64,000 bases of DNA, from positions 15,519,001 through 15,583,000 of the forward strand of contig OY727099.1 of the NCBI GenBank assembly GCA_963402885.1, read 5' to 3'. This DNA comes from Antedon bifida. Taxonomy: Eukaryota; Echinodermata; Crinoidea; Comatulida; Antedonidae. Within the stretch, counting starts at the first letter, position 1. Each line of letters opens with the position of its first letter. The notes under the pieces are model-generated. The model was not told the DNA's origin, ran no database searches, and saw nothing but the letters and a program-made list of their open reading frames with translations. The position numbers and the translations under genes were made by a program. This document shows positions 29,101-44,100 of this stretch, piece after piece.

Positions 29101-32100
29101 CATTTTGTGACAAGTTTTTCTTTGAAGTAATTCCCAGGGTGCTAATTTTAGTTGACTATATAAATAATCGTGTCTATTTATTCTTTTCTGTAAACGATAA
29201 TGTATTTTAGTCCTGGGGTACGTACAGTTTTTTTACGCTGAAATGACTGTGTATTCGAGAACCATATGTGGGCACGACCCAGATGGTACGCGAACGAAGC
29301 GATCTAGTATGACTATAATTTAATGTGTGTATGGGTGTATTATATTTGTAATGGATGTAATATAAGGTCAAAACAAAAAAAGAAACATACAAATTGTGTG
29401 TACTGATTTAAAATTTAATCAAAGAACCAATTTGCTCTAAATGTAAAATTAATAATATACTCATAATAATGATACTCATAATAAATATTTATTATTATGC
29501 AATTTAATAAAATAAAATAAATAAGTCATACCCAGCGAGTAGTATCCGCCAACAGGGCCGTAAGCCAGCATGAGGCAGACGTCTGTTTTTAACCTCTCCT
29601 TGGCCTGTAATTTATTATACTGTTATCTAAATTATAGGTTCGTCGACAGCTCTTTCCAAGTTCATACGGCATACCCAGTCATACATGCGCAATCTAAACA
29701 ATGTATTCATACAGGATGCGTATATGACAGAACAAAAATGTGCCGAAAAGTGTTTAGAAATAAGTTCATTTGTATGCCGTTCATTTGAGTACCGCTCCAT
29801 CAGACCATGGGATGACAAGAAATGTATCCTATCAAACGAAAGTCTGTTTACCACTGGGATGCAGCATTCACCAAGACACTACCCTATAATTGATCTCTTC
29901 ACACGAGTAGATACAAGTAAGTCTTCACCTATATATAATGTCCTAGAAGCTATATCGCTTTTCTCAGGCGAAATTTTCAAGATTGTGTGTTATATTGTTG
30001 TTGAGAGATCACAATTGTAAACGTGGTAGGCCCTATTCAAATTAGTATTGATATGATTAATATAATGAATTGACATCAATAATTGGCGATGACCAGTATC
30101 AGTATTTTAAAACAGGTTAAATGTGTATTAGATTAGATATACAAGAAATCGTGTGTAAGAACGAGTAAATTAAATAACACGCCCAATGTTCTAAAGTAAC
30201 CTTTTATTTTATTAACCAACTGCATTCGGGAAGCTGGGCTAAAAAAATTACTGCGCTTCAATGTTTTTTTGGACGGAATAGTTATTTAAAATTCACTGGC
30301 TTCCAAATAAACAACGAATTATTTTTAAACTAATGTTAATTACATATAAATCTCTTCACGACAAATCCCCATCATATATTTCCAATTTAATTATACGTAG
30401 ATCTTCAGTTTGCAAAAGATCTATTAGGTCGACCACTAATCCATCTGCACTTTTTGTTCCACCCAGCCGCCTTAAGAGCTTTTGCAGTTGCAGCTCCTAA
30501 ACTGTGGAACAATCTTCCTGATCCTATTAAAAATGCATCCTCTATCATAGTTTTCAAAACATTCTTAAAAACCCATCTTTTTTCTTTGTAATTTCTTTCT
30601 GTTTTTCTCTCAGCGCTTTGGAACAATCTTTTGATTGTATAAGCGCTTTATAAATCGAACAACATTAACATTAACAGCGCGCAATACAGGTTTTATATTA
30701 GGGACTTTTAGATTCCACATGTATCGTAGTCGATATATTAACGTTTAGATTAAGTGGACATTTTCGTTGACGTGCCAGTGAACGTAAGACGTAATGACCC
30801 TGGGATCATCTGACCTTGTAATCTCTAGTAACGCTAGTCCGTGGAGCTATTCCAACCGCTGGGCCGGTGTAGGTACACAGGCTTAGGCCAGGCTAAGTGT
30901 GCAGCTTACGCCTCGCCGAGATCCTTAATTTTCTGAACGGCGTCCTAGCGATAAGACCCAGGCCATAACCTGTTTACTGAAATTCTCTTTTACTACATTC
31001 TCGCGAGATCATTCTCTGCCGTGATTTTGGTATACTTTTGCAGTGTTAAGACGTCATACATCCACTCATACTACAGCTAATGCCAAAATGCACTGTGCTC
31101 AAGTGCTCAAATTTGCAAGTCGACGTGTCAGTCTCCTAAAGTTACGTAATAGGGTAGCAGTCGACATAGTTGACGTGAAAATCTATAAGTACTTATTATC
31201 CAAAACGTGCGTTAGTATCGTTCATTATCATTAGATATCGCTTTTTGTTTAGTAGAACTCTGACTGAACGGCAAGTGATACGTAATAACCCAATCAAATG
31301 TCAAGGATAATAACATTAAAAACAAATTATTATTTATTACAGTATGTGATGCCTACGAAGACAGGAACCGATTATATCCAGGTATAAAAACTAATCAAAT
31401 ACACGTATTAACGTTGTCATAGTAATTTTTAATTGACAATTCTTTCAAATATATTCATATCTAAATCTTCCTAACTCAACATTATTTTGAGTTCAAATAG
31501 TGAGTCAACAAAGTTGAAATACTAAAATAATATGTTTTGTAACTTTTCTTTTAATTAATCCGTCTTGTATTTCATCCATTTAGTTTTCTAGTTGTACTTA
31601 TTTAATTCTTTTACAAAAATAATGATTCGATATATGTGTCTAATGTGGGTTCATCCTACTTTTATTTTCATCATGTAAATTTTCATATATAGTAATTTAT
31701 ACATAGTTTTTCTAACATTGTATTTTGTTATCATATGTTTACATACATGATTTTGTAATGTAATTTTGTAATCTTTTCTCTATCCATTATCATTATCTAC
31801 CATAATTTTCTTTTATACTTTATACATATCATCTTTTAATATATTTGCAAAACCTGCTATTTCTTATACATATTTTCTACATATTCTGTTCTTTATACGT
31901 ACATTATCATTTAACACAATTTATGTTTAATAATCTATTTATAAACTTAGAATTTTTTTTCTAAATTTTATCATTTTTAATCTCACATGCAAGAAGAATG
32001 TCCATATATTTTATCATTCTCACAGATTTAATTAATTTCATAATTTCGCCGGACTGTTTAGAATTAATGGTCTTTTGCCTGTTGTATTTATATATATAAA

Positions 32101-35100
32101 AGTATCTCTTCGGCGATCCTGCTTCGTGAATAAAATACTGAAAGATGAGGGCGTATCAATTTGATCTCTGGTGCGCGTGCGTACCACGCCGAGAATGTTA
32201 AAGAGTCGCTATCCAATCGAGTTTGAACAATACCATGAAAGCCCCAGTGGTCTAATGGTTAGGACAGTTGTATATCAAGCAGAAGGTCCGGGTTCGAGTC
32301 TCGGTTGGGGCTTTTTCTCATTCTCACAGATTTCCTCATCTAATCGTTTCAAATTAAATCCAAAGGCAAATTACTGAAAAAATGACAATGCTTTGGGTAT
32401 CAGTGGCTGGATCTCAATGGAGATACAAAAAAAAAGCGAAAAGCTAAATCAAAACGATAAAGTAAAACAGCCAGAAAAGTTAGCAGAGCTTTCGGGCAAC
32501 ACTTTTTTTTAAAATTTTAAATAAATAGATTTTAACATTTTTTTTCTAATGTGGCTATTAACCATTTTCATTTATCAAATGCGTTTTGTAATAATAATTA
32601 ATTAAAACTACAGTTTGTACCAACCAAATGTTCAATTTACAAACATCTTTTGTTATCCTTCATCATTGTTTTTTTATCATCCATCTATAAAAAGCTTTTC
32701 ACACTTTCTCTTTTTTTTATCATCAAATCATCTGGTATACATATTCATAATTAATTTAGTTTTTTGTTTTCTTTTTAAAAAAATAAACGGGGAAAAAAGA
32801 CACCCTACAGTTGTAACACTTAAAAAAACATAATATATCATACTTTGTATCTCATTAACATAGTCTCTTCCTGATTGAGCATAAATATCTGCAGATTTAC
32901 AAATTTCTTATATTTTTTTCAGAATTAAATTGGAGGAGATTATTTTTTTTTCTTTTTCCAATAAATTTACTTTATAAATTACAGAATGCTCCTAAAGTGT
33001 ATAACTTAATAACGTAATTGTTGTCAGTTTCGAATAAAAGCCTTTTAAAAGAAAAAACAGAAAATGTATGTTTACTGCTCTAATTATTCTGTTTATCTAC
33101 CTCCATGTTACTGTTATACACTCTGCTAACATATGTTTATCATTCTCAATAACATTGCATGTGTAACAATTTGGAGAATTTACAAGGCTCTACTTATGCA
33201 ATCTTTCATTTGTTGGCAATATTCAGTGTAACAATTTAAAATTAAAATGTGCCAGTTTTTATTCTTTAAGGCCAGAAACTTTCTTAACCCATATTTTCTT
33301 CCATGGCAGTTTACCATGGATTAACCTGTGCAGTTGGTGTACTATATTTATTATTACTTTTTCTGGTACTAGTAAAATGCTAGAATTTGATATAATTTTT
33401 GAGAGTTATAATGTGTTTTACAAATAGTTATTCTTTTCTTCCATGTTTTTAGGGTATTGTCTAATGCATCAACTTTTTCTTTCCAATTCTTTTTATAACA
33501 ATGTCCAACATAGATACCTAATATCTGAATTGATGTGGATGTCCAAGAAATTTTACCATGTGTGTCCTTACAGTCTTACTGCCAAGCCAAAAAGCATTTG
33601 TTTCATTCTTATTTAATTTTAATCCAGAAGCCTCTCCAAACTTTTCAATAATGCTTATGCTGTTATCTATACTATTTACATAGTGTGAAATGTTAGTATT
33701 TTTAAATATACCATTGCCTGCAGGAACAATCAGGCCTTTGACCATATCACATCTGACATATCCTATTTTCGTAGCTAGGACTTCAGCTACTAAAATAAAC
33801 AGCAGAGCAGACAAGGGACATCCTTGTTTAATGCCCTGGTACATAACAAAACCTTTGGATTGCCAACCATTATTTGTTAATATACAATTTGTTTTGTTAT
33901 ACAGTGCTTTTACCCAGTTCACAAATGAAATATCAAAATTGAATTATTTAAGGTTTCTATTTGTAGTCAAGATTGAGTGATAGGACACCAGGTATTTTTA
34001 AATATTTAAAAATCTTTGTGATCGCATTTTTTTGTAAATAAGGTTGATTATTCCCCTTCTTTGTGACACATACATATCTATGTGACAAAACCATAATTAG
34101 TGCATCACAAACAAGGTCACAGATAAGGTACCAGAAGAGTTAATAAAACTCGAACTATTAAACCTTCACTGCCCGGAGCCTTTTCTGCCTCTGTGAGTTT
34201 AGTTAAATTAACATGAGATAGGTACTTATCAATTGATTTGTATGGAACATCTTGTTTAGCATTATATTTTTTTGAAGAAATTAACCTCTTCCTTCAATAT
34301 TTCTGTGGAATTTGATATAATGGATCCGTCCTGTTTTTTAAATTTTTTATAAGTTTTTATTAGTTTTTCTTTAAACCAAGATTTAGTGTTTCGTTCGCCT
34401 TCTTCTATCCACTTTGCTCTTGACCTAATGGGTAAATTTGCTCAAGTTCATTCTTTTTTTGATCCAATTCTGTTTATTAATATTATCCTTTTTTCATAAT
34501 TAAATTATTAATGATTTTGTGCTTAAGTATTTCTTTCCTTCTACATTTATTTTTATTTGTCAATTTCCCATATTTTATAGAGAATTCTTTTATTTTTACC
34601 TTGATCATTTCCCATTTATCCTTTGGGTTAAGTTCTTCTAATCTAGCTCTTTCAATTATATTTTGGATGCTGTTTATATAATCTTCATTATCTAAGTGAG
34701 AATTGTTCATTTTCCATAATCCCGGGCCTTTTTCTTCATAAATAATTAAACTTTTTTTAGGGATATGGCTTGGTGATCAGACATGATTGACGACCTGATA
34801 TCACATGTGTTAACATATTCACATAATTCTTTAAATATAAAAAAATAGTCCAACCTTCTGTACGTTTGGGTTGATTTCCTTCGCCATGTAAATTGACATT
34901 TATCCGGGTTATTTTTTCTCCAGATATAATTATAGATACAGATATAGTTTTTTCGTAAAATGTTTTATTGTAAAAACAGAATTTCTACTCTATAGACACC
35001 ACTTTTTGGTCGTGCCTGGAACACAATTCATATCACCACCTATAATTATTTTATCATTATTGCTTTCTTTGAAGTCAATAATTGTTTTAAAGTCCTAAAA

Positions 35101-38100
35101 TACATATATCTTTTGCATAATTTGGGGCATATGAATTTTAACTCTTAGAAGTAAAACTCTACCATTAATATCTTTGTTTTGTTACCTTATGTTGAATTTT
35201 ACTATCAATAAATATGGATATTCCTCTACTGTGTGATGATCCGAAACATTGGTAGGAATCACCTTGCCATAAATCATCAAGCGACTGGGTTTTATCATTT
35301 GTCAAATGTGATTCTTGAATGAAGATGATATCAGCTTTGGTGTCTTTGACCTATTTAAAAATACTAATTTGTTTTTGTTTTTCCCTAAATCCTCTAACAT
35401 TTAACGATTAAAGGTGTATGTTTGATGTCATATGATTATTAAATATAAACAACTACTTTTCCTTTCTATATACCTTTATAGATTATCTTAAATAAAAGTA
35501 ATAAATTATAATAATAAATATAAGTCATATTGCACAGTGTGATACAGTAGTACTGATAATTATTTGTTGCACTTTTCCTTAGGTTGATTTTGTTTTGTTT
35601 TCTGGGGTGGATCTTCTGATAATGTTTCCTTTAAATCTTTATCAGTTCTACTATTGAGTTTGGCTGATGTTTGTTGTTGGCCTATCTCAGTATTGCAAGT
35701 GTTCATAGTATGACCTTCTAGGTGAAATTTAAATCATACTCTATTAGCCTTACATTGTAAGCTTCGTGTCCATTTTTCAAGCATTTGTTACATTTGATCT
35801 CTGAAACAGATTATTGATAATTTGTGTCTATTAAAGTCCCTAATGGATAAGTACAATACGGCACATGTTCTTTTTCCAGTGCCCAAAAAAAATGTCATTA
35901 ATTTTGATTATTTTAGTCACAAATTAAAACAAATTAATAGTAGTAGTGAAAGATAACAAATAATACTCGGTAGTTAAATGGTAGTTACATATATAAAAAA
36001 TATTACAACGTTAACGATTTTGTATAAGCAAGCCGTGTTACAGTAAGTAAACTACGTTTTTAGTCTTTTTTGGGTGAAAACATTACATTACTTATATCAT
36101 TTAACAAACTCTGAAAAAAAAATTGAGGCAAGTCATTATGACGGACTTCATTTGTTACATATTACCAAGAATCTTAAGTTGGGAAAATCAATAAGATAAT
36201 CAAGTTATGAACCAATAAATAAAAACAGTGGCAAAACTATGCAATTAACAGAGCCTGGGGAAAATAAACAATTAGGCTAGATGAATGAATTCAGCTTTGT
36301 CTCTATTCACGTATCTAGTTGATTATTATTTTATTCATTTATTAAGATGAATGTCCACTACCAGTAGGCGTAGAAACTGGAATTGTATTGGATAGTCAAC
36401 TAAGTGCTTCCAGTAGCTACGACGAAGACCATCAACCAGAGAATGGGAGGCTTAATGATCCAACAGGATGGATGGCAAATGATACTGAACCAGGCCATTG
36501 GCTTCAAGTAAGATTAATTAGTGATTAATCTTAATCGGGTCTTTTGAAAAAATGTTTTAGAAAAAACAGACACTATTTGCGCAATTATTTTAAATGTTTT
36601 ATTTTGTGTGTGGTGTATCCTGGTTATATTCGCTAAAGCTACGTTCATACTGACCCCGGATTCCGGTCTGGAGACCGGAGAAAAAATCGTGTAAAATGGG
36701 TTTAGTGTTAAAGAATAGAGGCGTTCAGATCGTACAGATTTGTTTTACTCTGACCAATCAGCGTTTGGCTAAATTAAAGATATTGTATCTTTGGCTAGAT
36801 TGAACTCTCTTGGCGCGCGGTTGAAGAAAAGTTTTGCAGTAGAGATTTAACACGCGATTCAAAAACCTCTACTATTTAATACCTTTAAACGCTTTTAAGA
36901 TTGAAGTATTTTCAAATTAGATTGTTATAGCTTACAAATATAATCATATTATTTATTTCTAATGGATAATTATCGTGTAATCAGTCATGCCAAGACTTTG
37001 CTTATAATTAACAGCAAATTTAATAACGTTATTCTAGTGTTAAAGCATGGAGGTATAACATAGATACCTCCTCCGTAATTAAATAGAAATTAACATTGGA
37101 GTCACGTCTTTCAAATGAATAGCAAAATACATTTTCAATGCAGATTAAAAACACACATTATTTCCATCAAATCCAACAATACATTTTACTGGTAACTCAC
37201 CAAACTTGATTTATCATTTAGTTTTCACACTTGATTTACATTTTTAGGCATTATTTGTGTTGTATGATATAATAAATATAAAACTCTGAGTAAAGTGAGG
37301 CAACTATTTTAATTAATTCGTTTACCATAAGTAGTAAATACAGGTACGAATATTATCACTAACTTAAACTCATTTTTCCATTCTTCAATGACAGTTGTTA
37401 TGTAGGCTATCATTTTACTATTACAAATGTCTTGATTAAATGCACAGGCGAATGTGTTGAAGTCCATATGTTTGCTAATGTTACAGTTTGCCTGTGTCAC
37501 ACTTCCAATCCCTGTAAACGTGTTTTTCTGAAAAAAAGAGTTAAATCTATAATATTAAAGATATGCTACTTAAATTATGATGTACTGTATTTAAAACTGT
37601 ACAATAAAATACAGTAGACTAGCTAGATCATATATGGAGGTTATATTGATAGTCATATTTGTCTAATAAATACCGTGTACGTAGGTCTAGCCTTAGTTAG
37701 GGCCTATACTACTACTAGATAGAATAATAAATACATTAACTACAGTTGACTAATACTATTTATGATATAAAATAATAATACTAATTAATAATGATTATGG
37801 TTTTGATTAAGACATTTAAAATGTTATTATGAAGAATCAGATATTATACAATGGTACAAATAATGGCATGAGGTGAATGATGAAAGGTTATATATCAACG
37901 AGGCAACGCTGAGTTGATATCTAACCTTTCATCATTCACCAAATGTCATTATTTGTACCATTACACGAATATAAAACATTCATTATTTGTTTATATAACA
38001 CCTAAATAAATCCCTGTCATTTGATTGGACGAATGTGGGTCACATGGCGTGCAATAGTACGCACTATTAAACGATCGTTTAATAGTACTTTTTTTCGTGT

Positions 38101-41100
38101 ACAAAAAAAAAATCTTTTCGCGTTTCGAGTTGATATCTAACCTTACATCATTCACCAAATGCCATTATTTGTACCATTACACGAATATAAAACATTAATT
38201 ATTCGTTTTATATAACATCTAAATAGATTCCTGTCATTTGAATCAAATAAAAGGTAGCCAAGGCCTACATTTGATTCACATTGATTAAAACAGTAACATT
38301 TGGTTTTTAATAATATTATATTAAATGTTATATTTATATGTATTTTATAAACACACCTCCTTTAGTGTTAATTATGTCAACAAACGACCAAACAATCCTA
38401 GGCCTAGCAAGGCTATACTATTGCTTTTGAAATACAACAGCGCCACCTATTTTGTAATATCGCGGCGACTTGTTTTTCGCGATGGAAGTATATTTCTGGA
38501 GAGATATACGTACTAGTTTAGATCAAAAAGGCATTTAAATTAGCTTTAGATCGTTTGTAGGATTTTGATTAGCTAATGGGATGGGAACATCTCTGCAAGA
38601 CGTGGAATCGTTTGAAAAAACATAATTAGCCTAGATGAGTTGTCTGTCGAACTTTTTTCAGCCAACCCAAGCTAGTACTAGGCCTAGCCTAGGCCTAGGC
38701 CTGTTAGTATTAGGCTAGGCCTAACCTAGGCGTTCTAGCCTTGGCTATATGGCTACCTTTTATTTGATTCAAATGACAGCAATCTATTTAGATGTTATAT
38801 TATATAATAGTGGTCAATGTTGTAGTAGTAGCAGCAGCAGTACCTAGGCACTAGCACTAGCTAGACTAGTTTACATAGCAATAGTATACATACAGGTATG
38901 GCACCGGCGGCCGTGTTCAGTCGATCTTGATATGTCAACGGATATTAAAATTTAAGAAAAATTAATCAATACGGTTGATAGTCAATGTGAAGTGACTGTA
39001 GATTTTGAAGCAATGTTATTGCATTTGCTTTGATGAGCACTTTGCTGAAGAGAAATTAAACAACAACAAATGTTTGTATAAGCGTGTGACTCGATTGCTT
39101 TGGAAATCACCATGAACAAATTAACGACAGCTCCAGGTTTAAATAACAATACAGTACTCGAAAGTTGTGGGCTCATTATTCTTATATAGCAAAAACATTA
39201 GTAACTCTCAATTAAATAGCAATAATCTTGAAAATACAATGAGACGCAGGATAGCCTCTGAAAGTTCAATGGGATGTATAACGCTAATATAAGTTCAGTG
39301 CGTAGTATAAAACAATGTTATTTCAACGTTACCTCGGTAAATTAGTATTGACTTTAACCAGGGAGGAGTAAATATTGCTCTTCCCTACTGTAACGTTTAA
39401 TGTGCTAACCAAAATATAACGTTGTCGAAACGTTACTATAATGAGCAAATGCGACGTTGTTTAATCAACTTATTGTACAGTACATAATGAAATCAGGAAT
39501 ATTATTCACATCCAAATAATTCCTCCATGTTAAAATCATCGATGATTGCTGCGTGCTAAGGTATATCAATCTACCTACCAGGTAGACGAGACGATCCCAT
39601 ACTATTTGGTATAGTGTACCAAGTCCACTAAATACTCAGTATGAACGTAGCCGTAAAGAAAACCTAATATGAATGAATACAGTATGTGCCGGAAACGATG
39701 TCGATGTTATTAAGTTTTTACATTCTCCGTTCTAATTTGTGCGTTGACCATACAGTTCAATCTTCATTAATTTGCATTACCTAGAAAATTCCCTAACGAT
39801 GATTTATTATCATACAGTAATACAGTAAATTGATTTTATCATGATGAATATATAATTTATAATATTATGGCAATAAAGTTACACTTTTCAGAACCTTGTA
39901 ACCTTAAAAAATAATGTATAATTTCTAATTTACGATTAGGTATCATTCAGAAAAAGAATGAAAATTACTGGAGTACTTATACAAGGTGGTGGTGATACGT
40001 ACAGCTGGACTGAGAGTCTTTCTATTCGTTATAGTCTCAATGGAAATAATTGGTGGAATCTTAAAGTATACGAAAAGACTGGTGGAGAATACGTAGACCT
40101 AAAGGATAAGGTATACATATTTTCAACCTGTACCATTTTTTGTGGTAAACAACCATATTTCTTACAATAAAATATAGAATCTACATAATAATAACGACGA
40201 CGACGAGAACAACAGATAACGTGATATAGCACTTTTCCTGTTTAAAGCACACATGGAAACTAGCCTAATTGTACACGCCCATGAATCACAATCACAGAAA
40301 AACAAAACTAATACTAATACCAAAACTAGATGGGGATTAGCTCTACTTTATTTATTCTAGATAATTACATAATTACAAGTACCTTGCGTCTAAAAAATAA
40401 TATCAATTATACTCATTTTTTTTGTACGAACCTTTAAATTTTGAGACAAAGGAAAAAGTCCATAAAGTTTTGTGGTACCGTACCTGTAGGTTACAATGAA
40501 CTCTTGTAAATGCATTAAAATGCTTAACAGTTGTTTTCCTTTCTTCTAGGTTTTTACAGCAAATGGTGAACCCAATTGTTATGCAAAAATATTTTTTGAA
40601 CCACCAATCTGGGCAAATTATATTCGAATTTATCCGCTCCAATGGTTTAATAATATTTCTTTGCGGGTAGAAGTCCTTGGTTGTATGGATGTCGGTAGGT
40701 TTTAGATTTAATGGTGTTTGTTTCATCTAGAACGGTAGAATTAGCATTGAAATCATTAAAAAAATAACAAATACAAGTAAAAGCATTTCAAAACTTACTA
40801 TTTTATATTATTTTATATATATATATATATAAGTTTGTAACAGTGCACTTGGACTTATAAATGGCCAAATTAAAGATAGTCAGATTGTTGCATCAACTAC
40901 ACTTGATGCAGACCACACTGGGCCCGCTGCTCGACTAAAGCCGTATGGTCGACCTGGACATGGATGGATACCAACAAAGAATAACAATCAATGGATTGAG
41001 GTTTATTGCATTTATTATTATACTATATATTATATAACAAATTGGAAGCTAGCTATAGATACACAGTTGACATTGCAATGCTTTGTAGTGGTGTGCTATC

Positions 41101-44100
41101 CCTTGGAGAAGAGTATTCATGCTTGTATATTGTGGTATTACTACAAACTTGAATGCAATTTTTTTCGTCTCGCCATTAAAATATCAGCTTATCCTAAACA
41201 ACTACATAGAGAAGATGATCCGTGCAGAAACATAAACCCTGTATCAAACAATTTAAGTTATCTATTCACAATAAATTATATTCTGTGAGTTTATTTTAAT
41301 TCAGAATAGTTATCAGGGAATTGTGATGTATAAAATAATCAATTTAGTAATGACTAAATCACCTTATCTTTCTTAATGATGTTCATAAAGTAAAATTCGC
41401 TAGTTTATTTCAACGTATACTTAGGTCTAATCAAATACATTTCAAAAAGCTGAATATCAACAGCAACAGGCACCCAAATACCTAGTAGGTCAAACATATT
41501 TAGCTAAAGCTAAAAATGCATTTGTATCGTACATATTATTATTTTGTATATATGGATCTGATATGACAATCAATCATATTGTAATTGTATTATGATGTAT
41601 AACGTTATAATAAAATTATGGCTTTTGTCATTCTGAATTTCTATTTTAGATCGACTTAGGTAGGCCTATAGAAGAAACGTACATTATCACTGCTATATCA
41701 ACACAAGGTTGTGAATACACTAACAAATGGGTGACGCGTTACCAAATCAAATATAGGCCTAGAAAGGACGACACATGGATCCCATATCTTGAATCCAATG
41801 GTTCAGTAAAGGTGAGGCAATTTTATAATTGTCGCGATTAATGATGTCTTAATTCATGTTGAACTTTGGTGAAACAAAATACTACCTGTATTATCTACTA
41901 TTTCTAGTATAACAAAATAACATTTTATGCTCGTTAATTCGATACGTTTTGTCTATAAATATCTAGAGCTTTGAAGGAAACACTGACCCAAAAAGAATAA
42001 AGTTGAACATTTTGAAACCTGATATCCATGCCAGTCAAATAAGAATTATACCTAGTACGTGGGACAATGGTGTATGCCTGAAACTAGAACTTATTGGATG
42101 CCTTTTTTCTGGTAAGATTTAAAATAATCAGATTATAAACACGGTGTCAGCGGCTCAATGTTGACACGCTCTATTCCCTCTCTTTTCAGTCATTGCTATA
42201 AGGTTTTTCAAATATGCTCAGACTTATTCTTATATCTTTCCGTATCCCATTCATAGCCGTCTAAATTGATATTCTGGTTGACTGACAATTTAATAGTTTT
42301 TGTTTGCTGCATGACTTAGTTTGTAATACACGTCTTGGCCTGGAGTCTGGTGAGATTTCAGATGCACAGATATCGGCGTCATCTTATTATACATATCTAC
42401 CACCATCTCAAGCTCGACTGCATCTTGAAACATGGACAGGTAGTGCAAAAAATCAACTAAGATCATGCTGGGAACCTAGAATCCAGGAAACTAACCAATG
42501 GCTTCAGGTTTGTTTCTATCTAATTTATGAATACCTCTAAAGAATTCTACGTAGAAAATTTCTGAATATTGATTTAGTTAGACCATAAGTGATATACTGA
42601 AAATGTATTAATTTGAAACGATAATATGAGGAAATCTGTGAGAATGAGAAAAAGTCGCCCACAACTGAGATTGGAACCCGGAACCTTCTGCTTGATATGC
42701 AGATGTCCTAACCATTAGACCACTGGGGCTTTCATGGTATTGTTCAAACTCGATTGGATAGCGACTCTTTAACACAGAACAATTGTACTCAATTGTATGC
42801 ACACGCACCAGAGATCAAATTGATACACCCTCATCTTTCAGTATTCTCCGAAGAGATACTTTTATATGTATAAACACCACAGGCAAAGAACACATTCTAA
42901 ACCGCCCGGTGATATACTGAAAATGTATTAATTAATTTGAAACGATAAGATGAGGAAATCTGTTATTGGAGATTCGAACCCGGAACCTTCTGCTTAATAT
43001 GCAGATATCCTAACCATTACTGAGGCTTACAAGTGATAACACAGTGATACGGTGGTAGAATATTGATTGTATTACTGATTTGATTGAGTTATGTTGTATA
43101 CCATATTGAAAAACAAATTACCGTATGTCATCTTTTCTTTAGCATAATAAAAACAAACAAAATGATGAAATGTAAATCATAAAAATTGTTTTTTAAAGGT
43201 TGATTTGCTTGAGTTACACACTGTTACTGGTATAATAACACAAGGTAGTGGCGACGACCATGATCTGTCGTGGCTTTACTTATACACTTTACAATACCTC
43301 AGCAGGTATGAGTCAGATATTTGGAAAGATTATTTAACATTGGATGGTGCGATCAAGGTAGGATTATTCAATAATGTTGGCATATCATCTAGTATATAAT
43401 ATTATGTATAATGTATTGTAATATGCATTTTAGTGTAAGGTTCATTAAGAAGCCGGTGAATGGCTAACACTATTTTATTTTATTTGTGTGAACGTTCAAA
43501 TGTGTATTACGTACGGTTTGCAGTGGGCAATCCCCCTCGACGGTGGAGCCCAACTATTGTATATGGAAAAGCAAATACAAGTTATTGGATATAAGTAGTT
43601 AGGTTGGCATATTCGTCAGTATCGACTTTTAACATTTTTACCAATAATACTGACTCAGCAAAATATCGAATGCTGCAAACAAATACTATATTCAATGAAT
43701 TGTTTTGATACATTGTTTGTTAAGTGCAATTACCCGTTGTGTTGTATGTATTTCTATATATGATATACAATGATTCTGGAATAAAGTACTCTATGGTAAA
43801 CACTAATATTACTAATTTATTTTTTATATATTTAGAAAATATTTTTAAAGCGGATTAACCTATTCTGTCTTACTGGATCCGGGCCTTCTAAAGCTGTAAA
43901 ACAAATATAGGGCCTAAATGTGAACTGTTATCACATGTGTCTATTATTATTCATTCAATTCACATATATTCAGCAATATAGGTATTTACATTACAGGATT
44001 TTACAGAGACAAGTAATTGTCTGTAGTCGTAAAACCCTTTAGAAAAAAACCCAAATATTATCACAAAGGGAAAAAAAACTTTAATTTTTTTTATTAGAGT

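Larger units (their letters stand above)
36638..39651. mobile_element. 3 kb element with 16-base perfect terminal inverted repeats
   Basis: Left end GCTACGTTCATACTGA (36638-36653), right end TCAGTATGAACGTAGC (39636-39651), a perfect inverted pair. It lies wholly inside intron 8, between the first two exons of discoidin domain 1. No transposase was recognised, and nested foldbacks occupy 37848-38810. No exact target duplication (TCGCTAAA versus CGTAAAGA), so the superfamily is left open. Confidence 0.7.

Noticed and set aside
30405-30626. 73-codon minus frame
   Set aside because: Antisense to the plus-strand LINE 3' end, whose RT C-terminal motifs are clear.
32241-32312. Ordinary functional tRNA-Asp gene
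   Set aside because: Anticodon would be ATC, the anticodon stem is damaged, and the module belongs to a repeat with at least three copies in this window.
33690-33980. 96-codon plus frame
   Set aside because: Antisense to the Tx1/L1-type reverse transcriptase.
37848-37967. Possible microRNA precursor hairpin
   Set aside because: The hairpin is part of a repeat with a further direct copy next to it and is nested in a transposon-like element.
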